The position numbers and the translations under genes were made by a program. Positions 25,638 to 37,437 of a DNA stretch of 64,000 nucleotides are shown here, piece by piece (position 1 is the stretch's first letter; every line of letters begins with the position of its first letter). Source of the DNA: Rosellinia necatrix (Eukaryota; Ascomycota; Sordariomycetes; Xylariales; Xylariaceae); contig JAGYVD010000009.1 of the NCBI GenBank assembly GCA_021209875.1, positions 372,001 to 436,000 of the forward strand, given 5' to 3'. The notes under the pieces were generated by a model. It was not told where the DNA came from. It ran no database searches and saw only the letters and a list, made by a program, of their open reading frames with translations.

Positions 25638-27088
25638 CTGCAAAACGTTTATAGCTAAATTCAATAATTTAAAAGCTTGCTTAGTCGGTTTAAATTTTAA
25701 CTTTTAATTTTATAATTTCAATTGCTATTACTATAATAATTTATTTATATTTTTAACCACATAACTTTTAAAACTATTTATTTTTCTTCAAAAAAAATCA
25801 AAAAACTGTTATAATTATTAAACGTTGTTTTTTTCGGCTCTAAATTAAGTAATAATTTTAAAATTTTGGTCGAATTTTTTATTCACTTTATATTATTTTT
25901 TAAATTAATTTAAAAGATAAACCTACGATTTTTTATTATTGTTTAATTTAAACTTATTATTAAACTTATTTTAAACTATTTTTTTTAACATAAAATATTT
26001 AACATTCATAGTCTTAGTTTTTAATTTTTATATAAATTAAAAAAGTGCTAGCTTAATAAACTTAGGTTTTTTTAACAAAAAATAGCGTTTTTTTTATATT
26101 ATTTTTAAAACTAATAGTTTAAATTAAACTATATTAAAACTAAAATCCTTTTTTATTTTTATAAGCTGTAAAGTTAAAATTTTAACTACTAAAACTACTT
26201 CAAATTTTTCAAGTTCTAAAGATTTTAAGTCGGTTTTATGTTCTGATATGCTAACAATTATTAAATAAATTAATAGCAGAACAAATATATATAAGTTGTT
26301 TAAAACAAAATTAAATTAAATTTTGAAATTAAAAATAAAATAAAAAGTATAGTAAAGTAATATTAAAAACTTGCGTGCTTATTAAAAAACCAGACACAAG
26401 CTGTTAAAAAAATAAAGCTAATAATAATTACGTTTAAAGTACTTAATTACTACTATTTAAATATAAAATTAATTAAAGTTTAAAAAAACAACAGATTACT
26501 TTAATATATTAGAAGCTAAATATAGTAATATGTAAACAACTAATAACTTAAACTGTTTAAAACATAATATAAAGCCAGACTTTGCTGCCGTTATAATATT
26601 TTTCTACTTTTTATATTAGCAAAAATAAAATAATCGCCAAGCTAACGCAAAATATACCAGATCGATTAATTTATTAAATTTATAAGTTAATAAACACTAG
26701 TAAACTTTGCTAGCAACAGTTAAGCTTGAAAACTAATAGTTCCGCTTTTTTAACAAACAGCGCTGCTTAAAATACAAAAAAAAGTTATATTAGAGGTTAA
26801 GTATACATAAACGTTGAAAAACCAAGCGTATTTTATCTACCGGGACAAAAAAAATATACTAAAATATAAAGTTATATAATTACAAAACTTACCGCACTAT
26901 TTAATAAAATTACTAAAAATAATATAGTATTAAGTCTATAAAAGTATAATATAGATTAAATAAAAGCTTATGGTCCCGCAAAGACTAGAAGCTTTTTTAG
27001 GCTAGGTTACCTTATCTAAGCTACACAATCTTTATCTAGCTAGCGCAGCTAGCTAGATAAAGAGCCCCCCTTTTCCTCACTAAATTCA
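25638..27088. other. spacer between the inverted arms
   Basis: Homology between the arms stops sharply after ATTAATT at 25637 and at 27089 on the other side. The spacer begins AT-rich. From about 26560 it becomes less degraded, with CCAGACTTTGCTGCCG, GATCTACCGGGACA-like and TGGTCCCGCAAAGACTAG words, and it ends in a GC-rich 125 bp with a perfect hairpin. On the minus strand it would lead directly into the left arm, so it may be the 5' part of that copy that the right copy lacks. No frame is open. A GTAAGT at about 26890 on the minus strand, followed by a TTTAG, could be an old intron but is not supported further. Confidence 0.6.
27030..27062. repeat. perfect 15-bp hairpin with 3-base loop
   Basis: CTTTATCTAGCTAGC (27030-27044), loop GCA, then GCTAGCTAGATAAAG (27048-27062). 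It is followed by AGCCCCCC and CCTCACTAA just before the right arm begins. The stem is intact in a region where C and G are usually lost. It could be a terminal structure of the left-arm element or the turning point of an inverted duplication. A Helitron 3' end also has a hairpin followed by CTRR, but the 17-base gap and the next base A rather than T do not fit well. Confidence 0.85.
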
Positions 27089-28132
27089 AATTAATATAAT
27101 AAATTAAAAAATAATATAATTAAAACATAAAAATATACTAAAAATATTAAAGCCGCCAAAATAATTAATTAATTGATGCAATAAATAAAAAATGCTAGAA
27201 TATTAGCTAATATAAAAATTTAGTTTTTAAAATATTTAATTATGCTGCTAATTAATTATTTAAAGCGGCGTTAAATATAATTAAATATATAATAATATTA
27301 TTTATTGAATTTTAATATTTTAATTATTAATATTTAACTGCAGCTATATTAATATTAAAACTAATATTTTAATTATTTATTTTAATGCTTTTAATAAAAC
27401 TAGTATAAATTTTAATAATGATATTAATATTTATCATTGTAATAGTTTATTTTTAAATATAAGCTAAATATTTATTAATAAAAGCTTTATTTATTAAAAC
27501 AATATAGCAATATATAAAGTTTTTATTTTATATTAATTTAAATATAATATATTTATAATATTTAATAAATAATAAAAACTTATTAAAACTATTTCTGCTA
27601 AACAATAATTTTAACGATTTAAATAGCTTAAATATAAACAATAAAAAACAGTAAAAAACCTTTTAAAACACCTTTTTAACTAAAAGAAAAAATAACAAAA
27701 ATAATTATAAATATAATTAAAAGAATAATTTAAAAAAGATTAAAGATTTAATAGTTTTGCTTTTTATTATATAATAATTATATAAAACAGGCTAATATTA
27801 ACTAGTTTAATTTAAATAAGTAAAAACAGAAATAATATAAAAGAGTAGCTAATAAAAATAAGCTTATTTTTACGGATATATTTTGTTTTATAAAAAAGTT
27901 TATTTATTTTTCAAAAACTTAAAAATAGCAGAACAAAATATTTAATAAATTTTAATTATATTTTAGATATTATAAGAAAAATTAATAGTTTTATAATAAA
28001 ACAATAAATTAATTATTAATAAATAATTTAAGCGTAAAATATAAAGATTAAATATTATTTTAAATAAAATAATTATTTTATTTAATATATAACCTGCTGT
28101 AATAATAAAACGTTTTGTTTAAATTAAATAAT
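27089..28132 (+). repeat. right arm of inverted repeat, segment 1
   Basis: Reverse complement of about 24550-25637. Includes the stop-ridden partner (about 27780-27945) of the left-arm open stretch. At 28132 it is broken by the LTR element 28133-35500; the left arm runs straight through this point. On the + strand ATAAT stands at 28128-28132 and ATTAT at 35501-35505. The left arm shows ATTAT as the original, so the target duplication differs by one base. Confidence 0.9.
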
Positions 28133-28391
28133 TATAATAGGCTATGCTTAAAAGTATATTTATTAGAGTAATAAATAAGGTTTATTTTTTAGCTAAATAA
28201 CAGAAGTTATAAATAGTATATGCGTAGCTTATAAAACGTAGTTTTATAAAGCTGGTTAGTTCTAGTTATATTAGTCCAGGTTTAATAGTTAGTTTATAAG
28301 CTATTTAATAATTGTTTAGAATAAAAATATATAGCAGTTTGCTTATATTAGCCCGTGCGTTAATATTTTTTTATAAGCACTGCTTATAATA
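28133..28391 (-). repeat. 3' LTR of element 28133-35500
   Basis: Position set by alignment with 35242-35500 and 58150-58388 and by the empty site. The reversed end reads TATTATAAGC where the better copy has TGTCATGGGC. Internal words GCATAGCTTATAAAAC-like and GCCCGTGCG are shared by all three copies. Confidence 0.9.
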
Positions 28392-28405
28392 TTTTTTTTT
28401 TTTTT
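28392..28405 (-). promoter_or_regulatory. polypurine tract of element 28133-35500
   Basis: Fourteen T on the + strand, i.e. an A run on the element's coding strand, ending exactly at the 3' LTR. This is where the plus-strand primer for retrotransposon DNA synthesis sits. Supported by position only, since T runs are common here. Confidence 0.5.
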
Positions 28406-31400
28406 GCGTTTTTTTAAAAAAGTTGTAAGCTAGTCGTAAGTTGTTTTATAGTTTTTATGTCTGTATTTTAAATTTATAAATAAAGTTTTTTTTTTAGCTT
28501 AAAAAAAGTTTTTTTGTTAAATTTCTTTTATTTATAAGTTTTAATTTATATATAAATATATATTTTTATTAGTTTAGTCCGCCAAAATATTTTAATACTG
28601 TTTATAAACGTTTTATAATATTATTTCTTTTGTTTATTATTTGCTGGTTTTTGCGTGCTTTTTAAATGTTTTAAATGTTTACGTATAACTGCTTTTTAAG
28701 ATTTTGCTAAGCTTTATTTTTTATTGTTTTATATATATATATCTATATAAAGTTTTTAAGCTGCCTGTTTTTTATTTTTTAATTTTTTAATAACAACTAG
28801 TTTTATAAGTTATTTTAATTTTTGCAGTATTTTAGTTTATTATTTAAGCTGTTTATAAATTAATTTTATTTTATTTTATAAGCTGTTTAACATTTTATTA
28901 TTAATATTATATCTGTTTTTTATTATTATAGCCAGGCTTTATTTTTATTTATATTTTAGCTGGCTTATTAGTTTGGCCTGTTAGCACAGCTGTATTTCTT
29001 TATTTTTAAAAGTTAGCTTTAAGCTGTTTGCGATTTTTTTATTAGTTAATTAAACGGTTATTTTTTATTATATTAAAATACACTGTTTTTAGCTGTTGTT
29101 TTTATATTAATTCTGTTAATAAAAAGCAAAAATAACGTTTTTTTACTTTTATTAGCTAACTTTTTTTTTTTTTTAGCGCCTAGTGTTATTTTTATTTGTT
29201 TATAAGCTTTATTAATTAAGTTTTAGCGTTATTTGCGCTTTTTTTTTCTGTTTTTTGCCTAGCTTTTTTTTTATTTATTTTTTTATTTATTTTTAAAAGT
29301 TTTTTTTTTTTTTAAGCTGTTTATACGTTATTTGTAATAGCTTTAAAGGCTTCTTCTGCCTGTTTTATTATAAGCTAGCTTTTTATTAATATTTTACGCG
29401 GCTTTTCTTTTATTTTGTTTATAAATGTATTATATTATATATATGCTGCGTTAACAAGCTAGCAAATAGCAACTTTTTAGCTTTTTATATTAATTAAATT
29501 AATAGTACGTTTTTTTTTTCCGCAAGCTTATTATAAGCTAACTATACAAAAAACGCGCTATTATATATTATATATATTATATGAACAAAAAAAAATGTTT
29601 TAAAATAAGCTAGCTGCTGTTATAGCTGCTTATATTTTATATCAACGTTGTTTATAAGCAAGTTTTTAATAATTTTAAACTGTATCAAATATTTTTATAT
29701 TTTTTATAAGGTTTTTTTTATTAGCTGTTTATTATATGTTTATAAGTTTTTTAAGCAGTTAAAACAAATTTATTAAAGCCTGCTTAAATTTTTTAAAACG
29801 TTTAGCTTATATTAATAAAATATTAAAAATAAGTTTTAATTTTAATAACTGCTGTTTATAGTTAGCTTTTATATTATATAAGCAAAATTATTATTATTGT
29901 TTAAAGCTGCGTTAAATAGTTTTTTAAATAATAAAAAACCTAAGGCTTGTTATATAAATATTTTGCCTGCTGTTTATGTTTTTTTTACGTACTGTTTATA
30001 TTTAATTAAAAAAAAAATTAAAAATGTTTTAAAAAATAAATAGTAATTTATATTTTTTATTATAATTTGTAAAACTGTTTATAAATTTTTTAAAAGCTGC
30101 TATTTTTTTTATAAAATTTTTTTTTTTAAGTTTATATAAACCGCGCTAAAAACACGGGCTTTGTTTTAATGTTAGTTATAAATAGCTTAAAAAAATAAAC
30201 AGAAATTAATTAAATTTTAAAACAATATAGCAAGCGGCGCAGCTGCAGCTACTACTAATAAAATTTTAGCAGCTATAGCTGCGTTTTTTTTATTAAATAT
30301 ATTAGCTGCTTTTACATTAGTTATAAATAAAAATTAAAAAAAAATTAAAGCTTAATAATAAAAAATTAAAACAGATTAAATAATTTAAATGCTGTTTATA
30401 TAACGTTTATTATTATTTTATTTAAAAGTTATATAAAAAATATAAAAATTAGCTAGCTTTATTTAATAGTTTTTATAGTTTTTAAATAATTTATAATATA
30501 TTTATAAGTTAATTTTATTTATAATTAAAAATATAATATTTTATATTATTTATTTATTTTTATTTATTCTTTTTTACGTTTTATTTTTAAGCTGTGCTTT
30601 TTTATTTTATATTAAATTTATTATTATTTTATATATTTTATATTTTTTTTTAAACGGTTTATTATTTAAGTTTTTAAAAGTTTTTCAAATTTTTTAATAA
30701 GTTTAGCATATTTTTTTATTTTATAATTAGTTTATAAGCTTTTTATATTTTTTTTAGTTTAATAAGTTTTTAATATTTTTTTACTTTTTATTTCATATTT
30801 TTTAAGTTTTATTGCTTATATAAAAAAAAGCTAGCTGTTATTTAACGTTTAAAAAATAAAAATTTATTTTACGTAATATATAAGTTTAATATAAAAATAA
30901 TAATAAATACTTTTAAAATATTTAATTTTATTATATAAAAGCTGATTCTTTTAATAATATAATATTTAATATATAGCTATGTTAATTTTTAAAATAGCTG
31001 CGATATTAATATATTTTTAAAAAATAATTAAATAAAATCTTTAGTTTTAAACTTATCACCTAGCGCGCGTTGTTTATTAGCAGCTTTTTTTTAATTCTGC
31101 TGTATTATAGCTATAGCCGCTTAAATAAAATTTATGCTGTTTTTTAGCTTTTATATAAATATTTTAATTATTTATAACAAATATAGCTTTTAAAAATAGC
31201 ATAAGTTAATTATATTAAATATATATAAGACATATTTATAAATATGCTAGTATTTTTTAATTTATTTATTTTAGAGTTTTGTTTATTCTTAAATAATAAA
31301 TAATAAATAAATACTGCTTAATATTTATTAGTAAGCATATTTTACGTTAAAAACAACCGGTTTAGTTTATATTTTTATTGCTAGTTATAGCTATAAAAAC

Positions 31401-34400
31401 CTTATAATAACGCTAGTAATATTATATAAACTGTTTAATATAAGCTTTTATATTTATTAAAACTATTGTTTTTAATATAACGGCTTTATTAAACTTATTA
31501 ATAATTATTATTAAATTAATAAGGTTGTTTTATTTTTCTGCTAGTAAGTCTATTATAAAATCTATTAAAAGTTTGTTTTAATATTATTTAAAAACTAGTA
31601 GTAAATATAATAAGTTTTATTTTTAGTTTTTTTATATTATTTTTTGCTTTAAATATTATAGTTATATATAAAATATTTTATATTTTTTAAAATGCTAGCT
31701 AAAAAAGTTTTTAAATATTATTATAATAGTTTTTTTAATTAAAATGTTCTGTTAAATATAAATTATAAATATTTTATATTATTTTTGTTTAAAAGTTTTT
31801 AATTAAAATTTTAAAACTAGTTATAAAATTTTAACGCGTTATATAGGTTTAGGTTATATTTAATAATTAATATTTCAAAATTTAATTTTAAAAGAAAAAC
31901 GCGTGCGTTTTTTTATATAGTATAAATAATATATATATAACTTAGGTTTTTTTTAAAAGTAGTATTTTAAATATTAGCTGGATTTTTATAATTAAACAAT
32001 TTTTTTTTTAAAAAAATTAATATATTTTTGAATTTATTTATTTAAATAGTTTATAGTTAGCTTAAAAAAAGCTTAATAAACAGCTATTTGTTTTTTAAAA
32101 GCTGTTTATTTTGTTTTATATATTTTTTATTTTAAGCTTTTTTAAAAAAGTCTTAGTTATGTTTTAATAGCGCGTTTATTTAGCTGTTTAAGCGTTTTTA
32201 TAAAACTTTAGTATAAATTTATATTTAATTAATTCTTTAGTTTAATAAACCTATTTTTTAATTAGTTTTTAATAGTTATAAAATAAATAAAGTTTTTATA
32301 ATTAAATATTATAATAAAAAAGGTTTATATTTTTAAGTTTAATATATTAAACTTATAAACAGCTTATAATTATAAAAGTTTTTATTATAAATTTTATAAT
32401 TAATTTTACAGCTATAAAACAGCGTAAATAATATATAATAAGCTATAATTTTCTGTTTTTTTTTAACTGGCTTAAACATTTTTTATAAGACTATTTTAAA
32501 CGGTCTATTTTTATAAAAGTTTTTCTATTAAAGTTAAAATAAACTAATATAAGTTTGTTTATAAAAACGTTTTTAAATATTTTAAAAGCCGCGTTTTTAT
32601 AGGTTTTTTTTTTTTAAAAAAACGCTTTTTTTATTAGCATAGTTAATAAAGCTGTTTTTTAAATAATTATTTATAAAGTTGTTTATTTATAAATCGCGTA
32701 TAACTTTTAAAAGTTTATAATAATTTTTTATTTATTTTTCTAACAAATTTTAAATATTTTATTATAAAAGTTTAAATTTGTTTTTATTAAGATTTAAATA
32801 AAGGCTAGCGTTTATTAAACAGTTTAAAACTTGTTTAATTTTATAATAATAGTCTGTTTAAAAGCTTAAAAAAATATAAGCATGTTATTAATATATATAA
32901 TATAAAAACAATTTAAAAATTTTAAAACATATTATTAATATAACGTTAAAATGTTATAAAAGTTTTATATAAGTTAAAAACGTTACTAGCTATTTAAATA
33001 ATTTAAATTTAGTTTAAAAGCTGTTTTTATTTTTATTTTTTATATTTTAAATTTATAAAAGCTGATTTAACGTTTAATTTAATAAAATATTTAGTTTATA
33101 AAAATATTTTAAACGTTTTTAAATTAAAAAAAAATATTAGTTTTTTTAATAATATTATTAAACGTTTTATAGTTATAATAAAAACAAAAGTTATTATTAA
33201 CCTTATATATAAAAATTATTAATATATTTATTAATAAGCTGTTTATATATATATATTTTTATTTAATAGTTTAATAAAGTTTTTGAAAAATAAAAGTTTA
33301 TTTTTAATATGTTATATAAAAAGCTTTATAAAACTAATTTTTGCGCTGTTATATATTTCCATTTAAATATATTTTATAATTTATTTTAAGCAGTTAAAAA
33401 TAAAACTTATATTTTATTTTTATTAAATAAATTAGCTTATTTTTTAGCTTGTTTAAAAGTTTTTTAAGTTATGCTTAAAGTTTTTAAATTCAAAGCTAGT
33501 TTATTTAAGGCATTATTATAAAAAACCTTAAATAACTTTTATTTAAACTTTCTAGCTTTATATATTTTTTATTTTTAATAAAAATAACAGCGTTAATTAT
33601 AAATATAGTTTAAACTGTTTTAATAATTTTTGTTTAACTTATATATATTTTTATAACTATTATATTATTTAATTGTTTTATTTTTATATAATATTTATAA
33701 ACAATATATATTATTTTTATATTTTAACTAAAGTTTTTTAATGTTAATAAATACTATAACTTTTTATTATATATATATATTTTGTTTTATATACCTGTTT
33801 ATATTTATATTTAAATAAGTTATTTTATTTATTTTTAAAAATTATTTATAAGCTTTTTTAACAGCTAGCTTAAAAGCTGTTTTTTATTTTATATATAATA
33901 ACCTGCATTTTTAATAATATTTTTATTAATAGCTATATAATATTTAAATTTTAATTAATTCAAGCTTTTTAAAATTATATTTTCTTTTATAAATATATTA
34001 ATTATAAAAACAAAGTGTTTATAAACTGTTTAATAATAGCTATTTTTTTAAGTTAATATTAACTTTTAAAAGCGTTTTTTTTAAAAATTACTTGTTTTTA
34101 ATTTTTTTATTGCTTAAGCCTAGCGTTTTTTTTATTTTTATATTGCTTATATAAATGTTTAGCCTACCCGCTGGCTTTATAAAATATAATTTAATAAAAT
34201 AGCTTAATTTTTTATATTATAAGCAGTTTTTTTTTTAATTTTTTGCAGCGTTTCTTCTTTTTATAGCTTAAACAGTTTAAGCTTTACTTAAAAAGTTTTA
34301 TTAAGCCATAAATTTAAAAAAAACAACTTTAGTTATTTTAATATTTTTTTTTTAATTTACTGCTAGATTTTTATAAGTTATACTATATTTATATTTATTT

Positions 34401-35241
34401 TAGGCGCTGCTTTTAATATAATAGTTTAATAGTTTTTTTAGCTTGTTTATTATTTTTAAAACTTCATTAAAATAATTTTAATAATTATTAAATAGTTATA
34501 CGCTTATAAAAGCTTTTTAAGCTTATTATTTATAATTTTTTAAAAAAAATAATAACTTAACATAATTTATTTAGCTTATTTTACCTAATTTTAATAATAG
34601 CTGTTTAAATTAAAAAAAAGCAAAAAAATACTAATTAATTTTTTAATAAAATATACGCAGCTTATAAATAAAAAATATAGCTTTATTTAAATTATTATAA
34701 ATAGTTTTAATATATTATAAAAATGCTTTTAAATCAGCTTTTATATTAAAGCTGCTTATAATATAAAACTACTTAATAATAACCTATATTTTATTTTTAA
34801 ACCGCTTATAAATACTATATTATTTCGATTTATTATTATTTATAAATTTTTATTTATTTATAGTTTATATAATATAAATATTTTTATACAGCTTATTTAA
34901 ATCAGTTTTTATAAACTTTTAAGCTAAGCTAAAAATTTACGTTTAAACTTTTATAATTAAATTTAAAAAAATTTAGCGTAACTTAGCAAATAAATATAAA
35001 AATAATATTAAAAGTTAATATATTAGCTGTTTAAAAATTATTTTTAAGCCGCTTATATATAGCTTTGATTTATTTTTACTAATAAAATATTATTTTTTGG
35101 TTTAAATATGCTAAGTTATTATTATTATATTTTATAGCTTATATTAAAATAAATTCTGTTTAATTAATTAAAAATAGCTTTTGAAAAGCTTTTCATTAGT
35201 TCGCTATAAATTTATTAAAACTTTTTAAAAACTAGAAAATA
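28406..35241 (-). pseudogene. dead interior of family-C element
   Basis: About 6.8 kb with stops in all frames; gag and pol should lie here on the minus strand, but no motif is recognisable by eye. The best preserved coding-like scrap is at 30220-30282 (minus): Ala-Ala-Ile-Ala-Ala-Lys, then Val-Val-Ala-Ala-Ala-Ala-Pro-Leu-Ala, an alanine-rich stretch about 1.9 kb before the 3' LTR. Other GC scraps: 28965-28995, 34155-34180. Confidence 0.5.
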
Positions 35242-35500
35242 TATAATAAGTTATATTTAAAAATATATTTATTAAAATAACAAAGAAAGTTTATTTTTTA
35301 GTTAAATAATAAAAGTTATAAACAATATGTGCATAGCTTATAAAACATAGTTTTATAAAGCTAGTTAGTTCTAGTTATATTAGTCTAAGTTTAATAATTA
35401 GTTTATAAGCTATTTAGCAATTGTTTAAAATAAAAATATATAACAGTTTGCCTATATCGGCCCGTGCGCCGATACTTCTTTATAAGCACTGCCTATAACA
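35242..35500 (-). repeat. 5' LTR of element 28133-35500
   Basis: Same 259-bp length as the partner LTR. It keeps TATCGGCCCGTGCGCCGATAC near 35455-35476, a partial palindrome, while its first half (+ coordinates) is more mutated than the partner's. Ends TGCCTATAACA at 35500. Confidence 0.9.
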
Positions 35501-35550
35501 ATTATTATTAAAAAAATATTATATAATAAAATATTATTTTTATTACGTTT

Positions 35551-35752
35551 TGAGAAGATTTGTATAAGGGTAGAAAGAAAGATACTCCATTAATTCCTCT
35601 GCTAGGTGGGGAAATCTAGTAAGTCTAGATTTAACCCCTGCAGGGGTGGCTGTGGGCCACCTGTTGCCAGCCGTGGCCTGTGCAACCTATCTAATCTAAT
35701 ACTACACGAGCTGTTGGCTCAATTGATACTGGCCCCTACGGGGACTCTATCG
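35551..35752 (-). repeat. solo LTR, family D, TSD CGTTT
   Basis: A 202-bp GC-normal island in AT-rich DNA. CGTTT stands at 35546-35550 and 35753-35757. The left arm reads straight through the site with a single copy of the repeat (near 24507), which proves insertion. Orientation is minus relative to the two LTRs of 37225-44495: on the minus strand it begins CGATAGAG, then a CCCCGTAGGGG hairpin, and ends CTTCTCA. It lacks the 12-bp insertion (about AGCTAAAAATAG) that those two share. Almost no RIP-type change is visible, unlike its relatives. Confidence 0.95.
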
Positions 35753-37224
35753 CGTTTATATAAAAAAAACTAAAAAATATTTAAGCTATAAAAACTTTAA
35801 ACGCTAATAATAAAAATTAACATAATATTATAATTATAATATGCACTAGCATAAATTTTAAAATTAAATAATATTTTTCATACTTAATATAAAAAATATT
35901 TTAACTAAATATATAATTTGAGGTATTAAAATGAAGCTTTTTATAATAGCAGCAGCAAAAAATAAGTATTTACAAGTTAAAAAAAATAATTGAAACTTTA
36001 ATATAAAATCTAATTAAAAAAATAAATGTTAAAGAAACATAGATTAAAACAAAAATAAAAAAAAGTAATATAGTAAAAATAAATAAAAAAGCTGTAAGAT
36101 TAAATAAAAATAAAAAAAAACAGCCGAAATAAACATAAAAATAAATATAATCACTATTAAAAAAAACGCGTTAATACAGCTAAATTAGATTGATTAATAT
36201 TACCTGCCATATTATTTTATGTTTTATTTAATTTTAAATTAAATAATAATAAAATTTTTATTATAATTAATTATGATTAATTATATAAATATTATAATTA
36301 AATCTTTAGTTTAATATATAATCAAAGTTAATTTGTTACATATTATATTAAATGTTGAGCTAAATATATTTATAAGCCATATAATATATTCTTAATATTA
36401 TATAATATATTATTTTAATATTTATATAAATATAATTATTTTAATATTATATTAAAAATTATACAAAAAGATTTTTAGTATAAGTAATTAAAAATACAAC
36501 CAAAAAATTTATAAAGTTGAAACAGAAAAATAAATTAATTATACTGTGAGTTTAAAAATATTTAATAAGTTATATAATGGTAAAAAATCAAAATAAAAAT
36601 AATAATTTTTATATTTTAAAATTATTATTAAAAATTTATAAATAATAAAAATATTATTATAAGCTTAAATATAAATTATATTTGTTTACTAATAATAAAA
36701 TAATTATTAAATAAATTTAAACATATTTTTAAAAATAAAGAGGCCAGATTTAAACAAGCAAAAATAATTAAATTAAATATGAATAAAAAGGGTATGAAAA
36801 TGTTATATATTAAATAACAACAATTATAAATTTTGATAATTGTTAAAATTTATAAATATAGTTCAAGTTATAAAAAATATGAAAATATTATTAAAAATAA
36901 CATTTTAAATGTGTATTAAATATTAATTAATTATAATTTAAATATAATTCTTTTTATAAACGTTAAATTTTTTCAAATATTTTTTTAAATATTTTTCAAA
37001 GCAGACTTATATATATATAAAATAATTTTAGTTATTTTAACGCTTAAGATATTAATGCTAGTATTAGTTAAATATAAGCTGCTATTTAAAAACAAAAAGT
37101 TTATATTTAAACTATGACAAAAAATAATATAATAGTTTTAATTAAATTTATAACTTTGTTAAGCGTAATAATTACTAATCTATTTTTTAAAACTAAAACT
37201 ATTTTTAAAAATACTTAAATAAAT
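35753..37224 (+). repeat. right arm of inverted repeat, segment 2
   Basis: Reverse complement of about 23040-24510 along its whole length. No gene. A tiny ATG frame at 35931 (20 codons) is not thought to be real. This copy and the left arm differ mainly by C->T/G->A, plus an extra 30 bp in the left arm near 23895. It ends with TAAAT (37220-37224), the target repeat of the next element. Confidence 0.9.
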
Positions 37225-37437
37225 TAACACAGCCCCCGAAGGGGCCTGTGTCAATTAAGCCACTGGCTCGTGTATTATTAGATTAGAGAAGCTAAAAATA
37301 GGTTGCACAGGCTACCGCTGGGAACAGATGGCCCACAGCTACTTTTGCAGGGGTTAAATCTAGTTTTATTAGATTTTTTTGTTGAATAGAAGAATTAATA
37401 AAGTATTTTTATTTTTATTTTTATATTAATTTTTTTA
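37225..37437 (+). repeat. 5' LTR of element 37225-44495, with terminal hairpin
   Basis: Starts TAACACAG and immediately forms a stem-loop: ACACAG (37227-37232), CCCC, CGAA, GGGG, CTGTGT (37246-37251). The first 130 bp are well preserved; the last 60 bp are T-converted. The hairpin is reduced but recognisable in both other family-D copies. Confidence 0.9.

Larger units (their letters stand above)
28133..35500 (-). mobile_element. RIP-degraded LTR retrotransposon, family C, minus orientation
   Basis: Two 259-bp direct LTRs (28133-28391, 35242-35500) bound 6.85 kb. The + strand interior is T-rich and a run of 14 T (28392-28405) abuts the left LTR. Read on the minus strand this is a purine tract directly upstream of the 3' LTR, so the element runs minus. 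In that direction the LTR begins TGTTATAGGCAGTGC, matching the better copy TGTCATGGGCAGTGCCC at 58388. Length, LTR size and TGTCATGG-type start suit Ty3/gypsy. No domain is readable. The empty site in the left arm (near 24545) confirms both borders; the 5-bp target duplication carries one substitution. Confidence 0.9.

Noticed and set aside
27030..27083. Helitron 3' end (hairpin plus CTAA)
   Set aside because: The hairpin is 17 bases from CTAA, longer than usual; the following base is A instead of T; no TC start found.
35931..35993. 20-codon ATG frame in the right arm
   Set aside because: Too short, no counterpart in the left arm.
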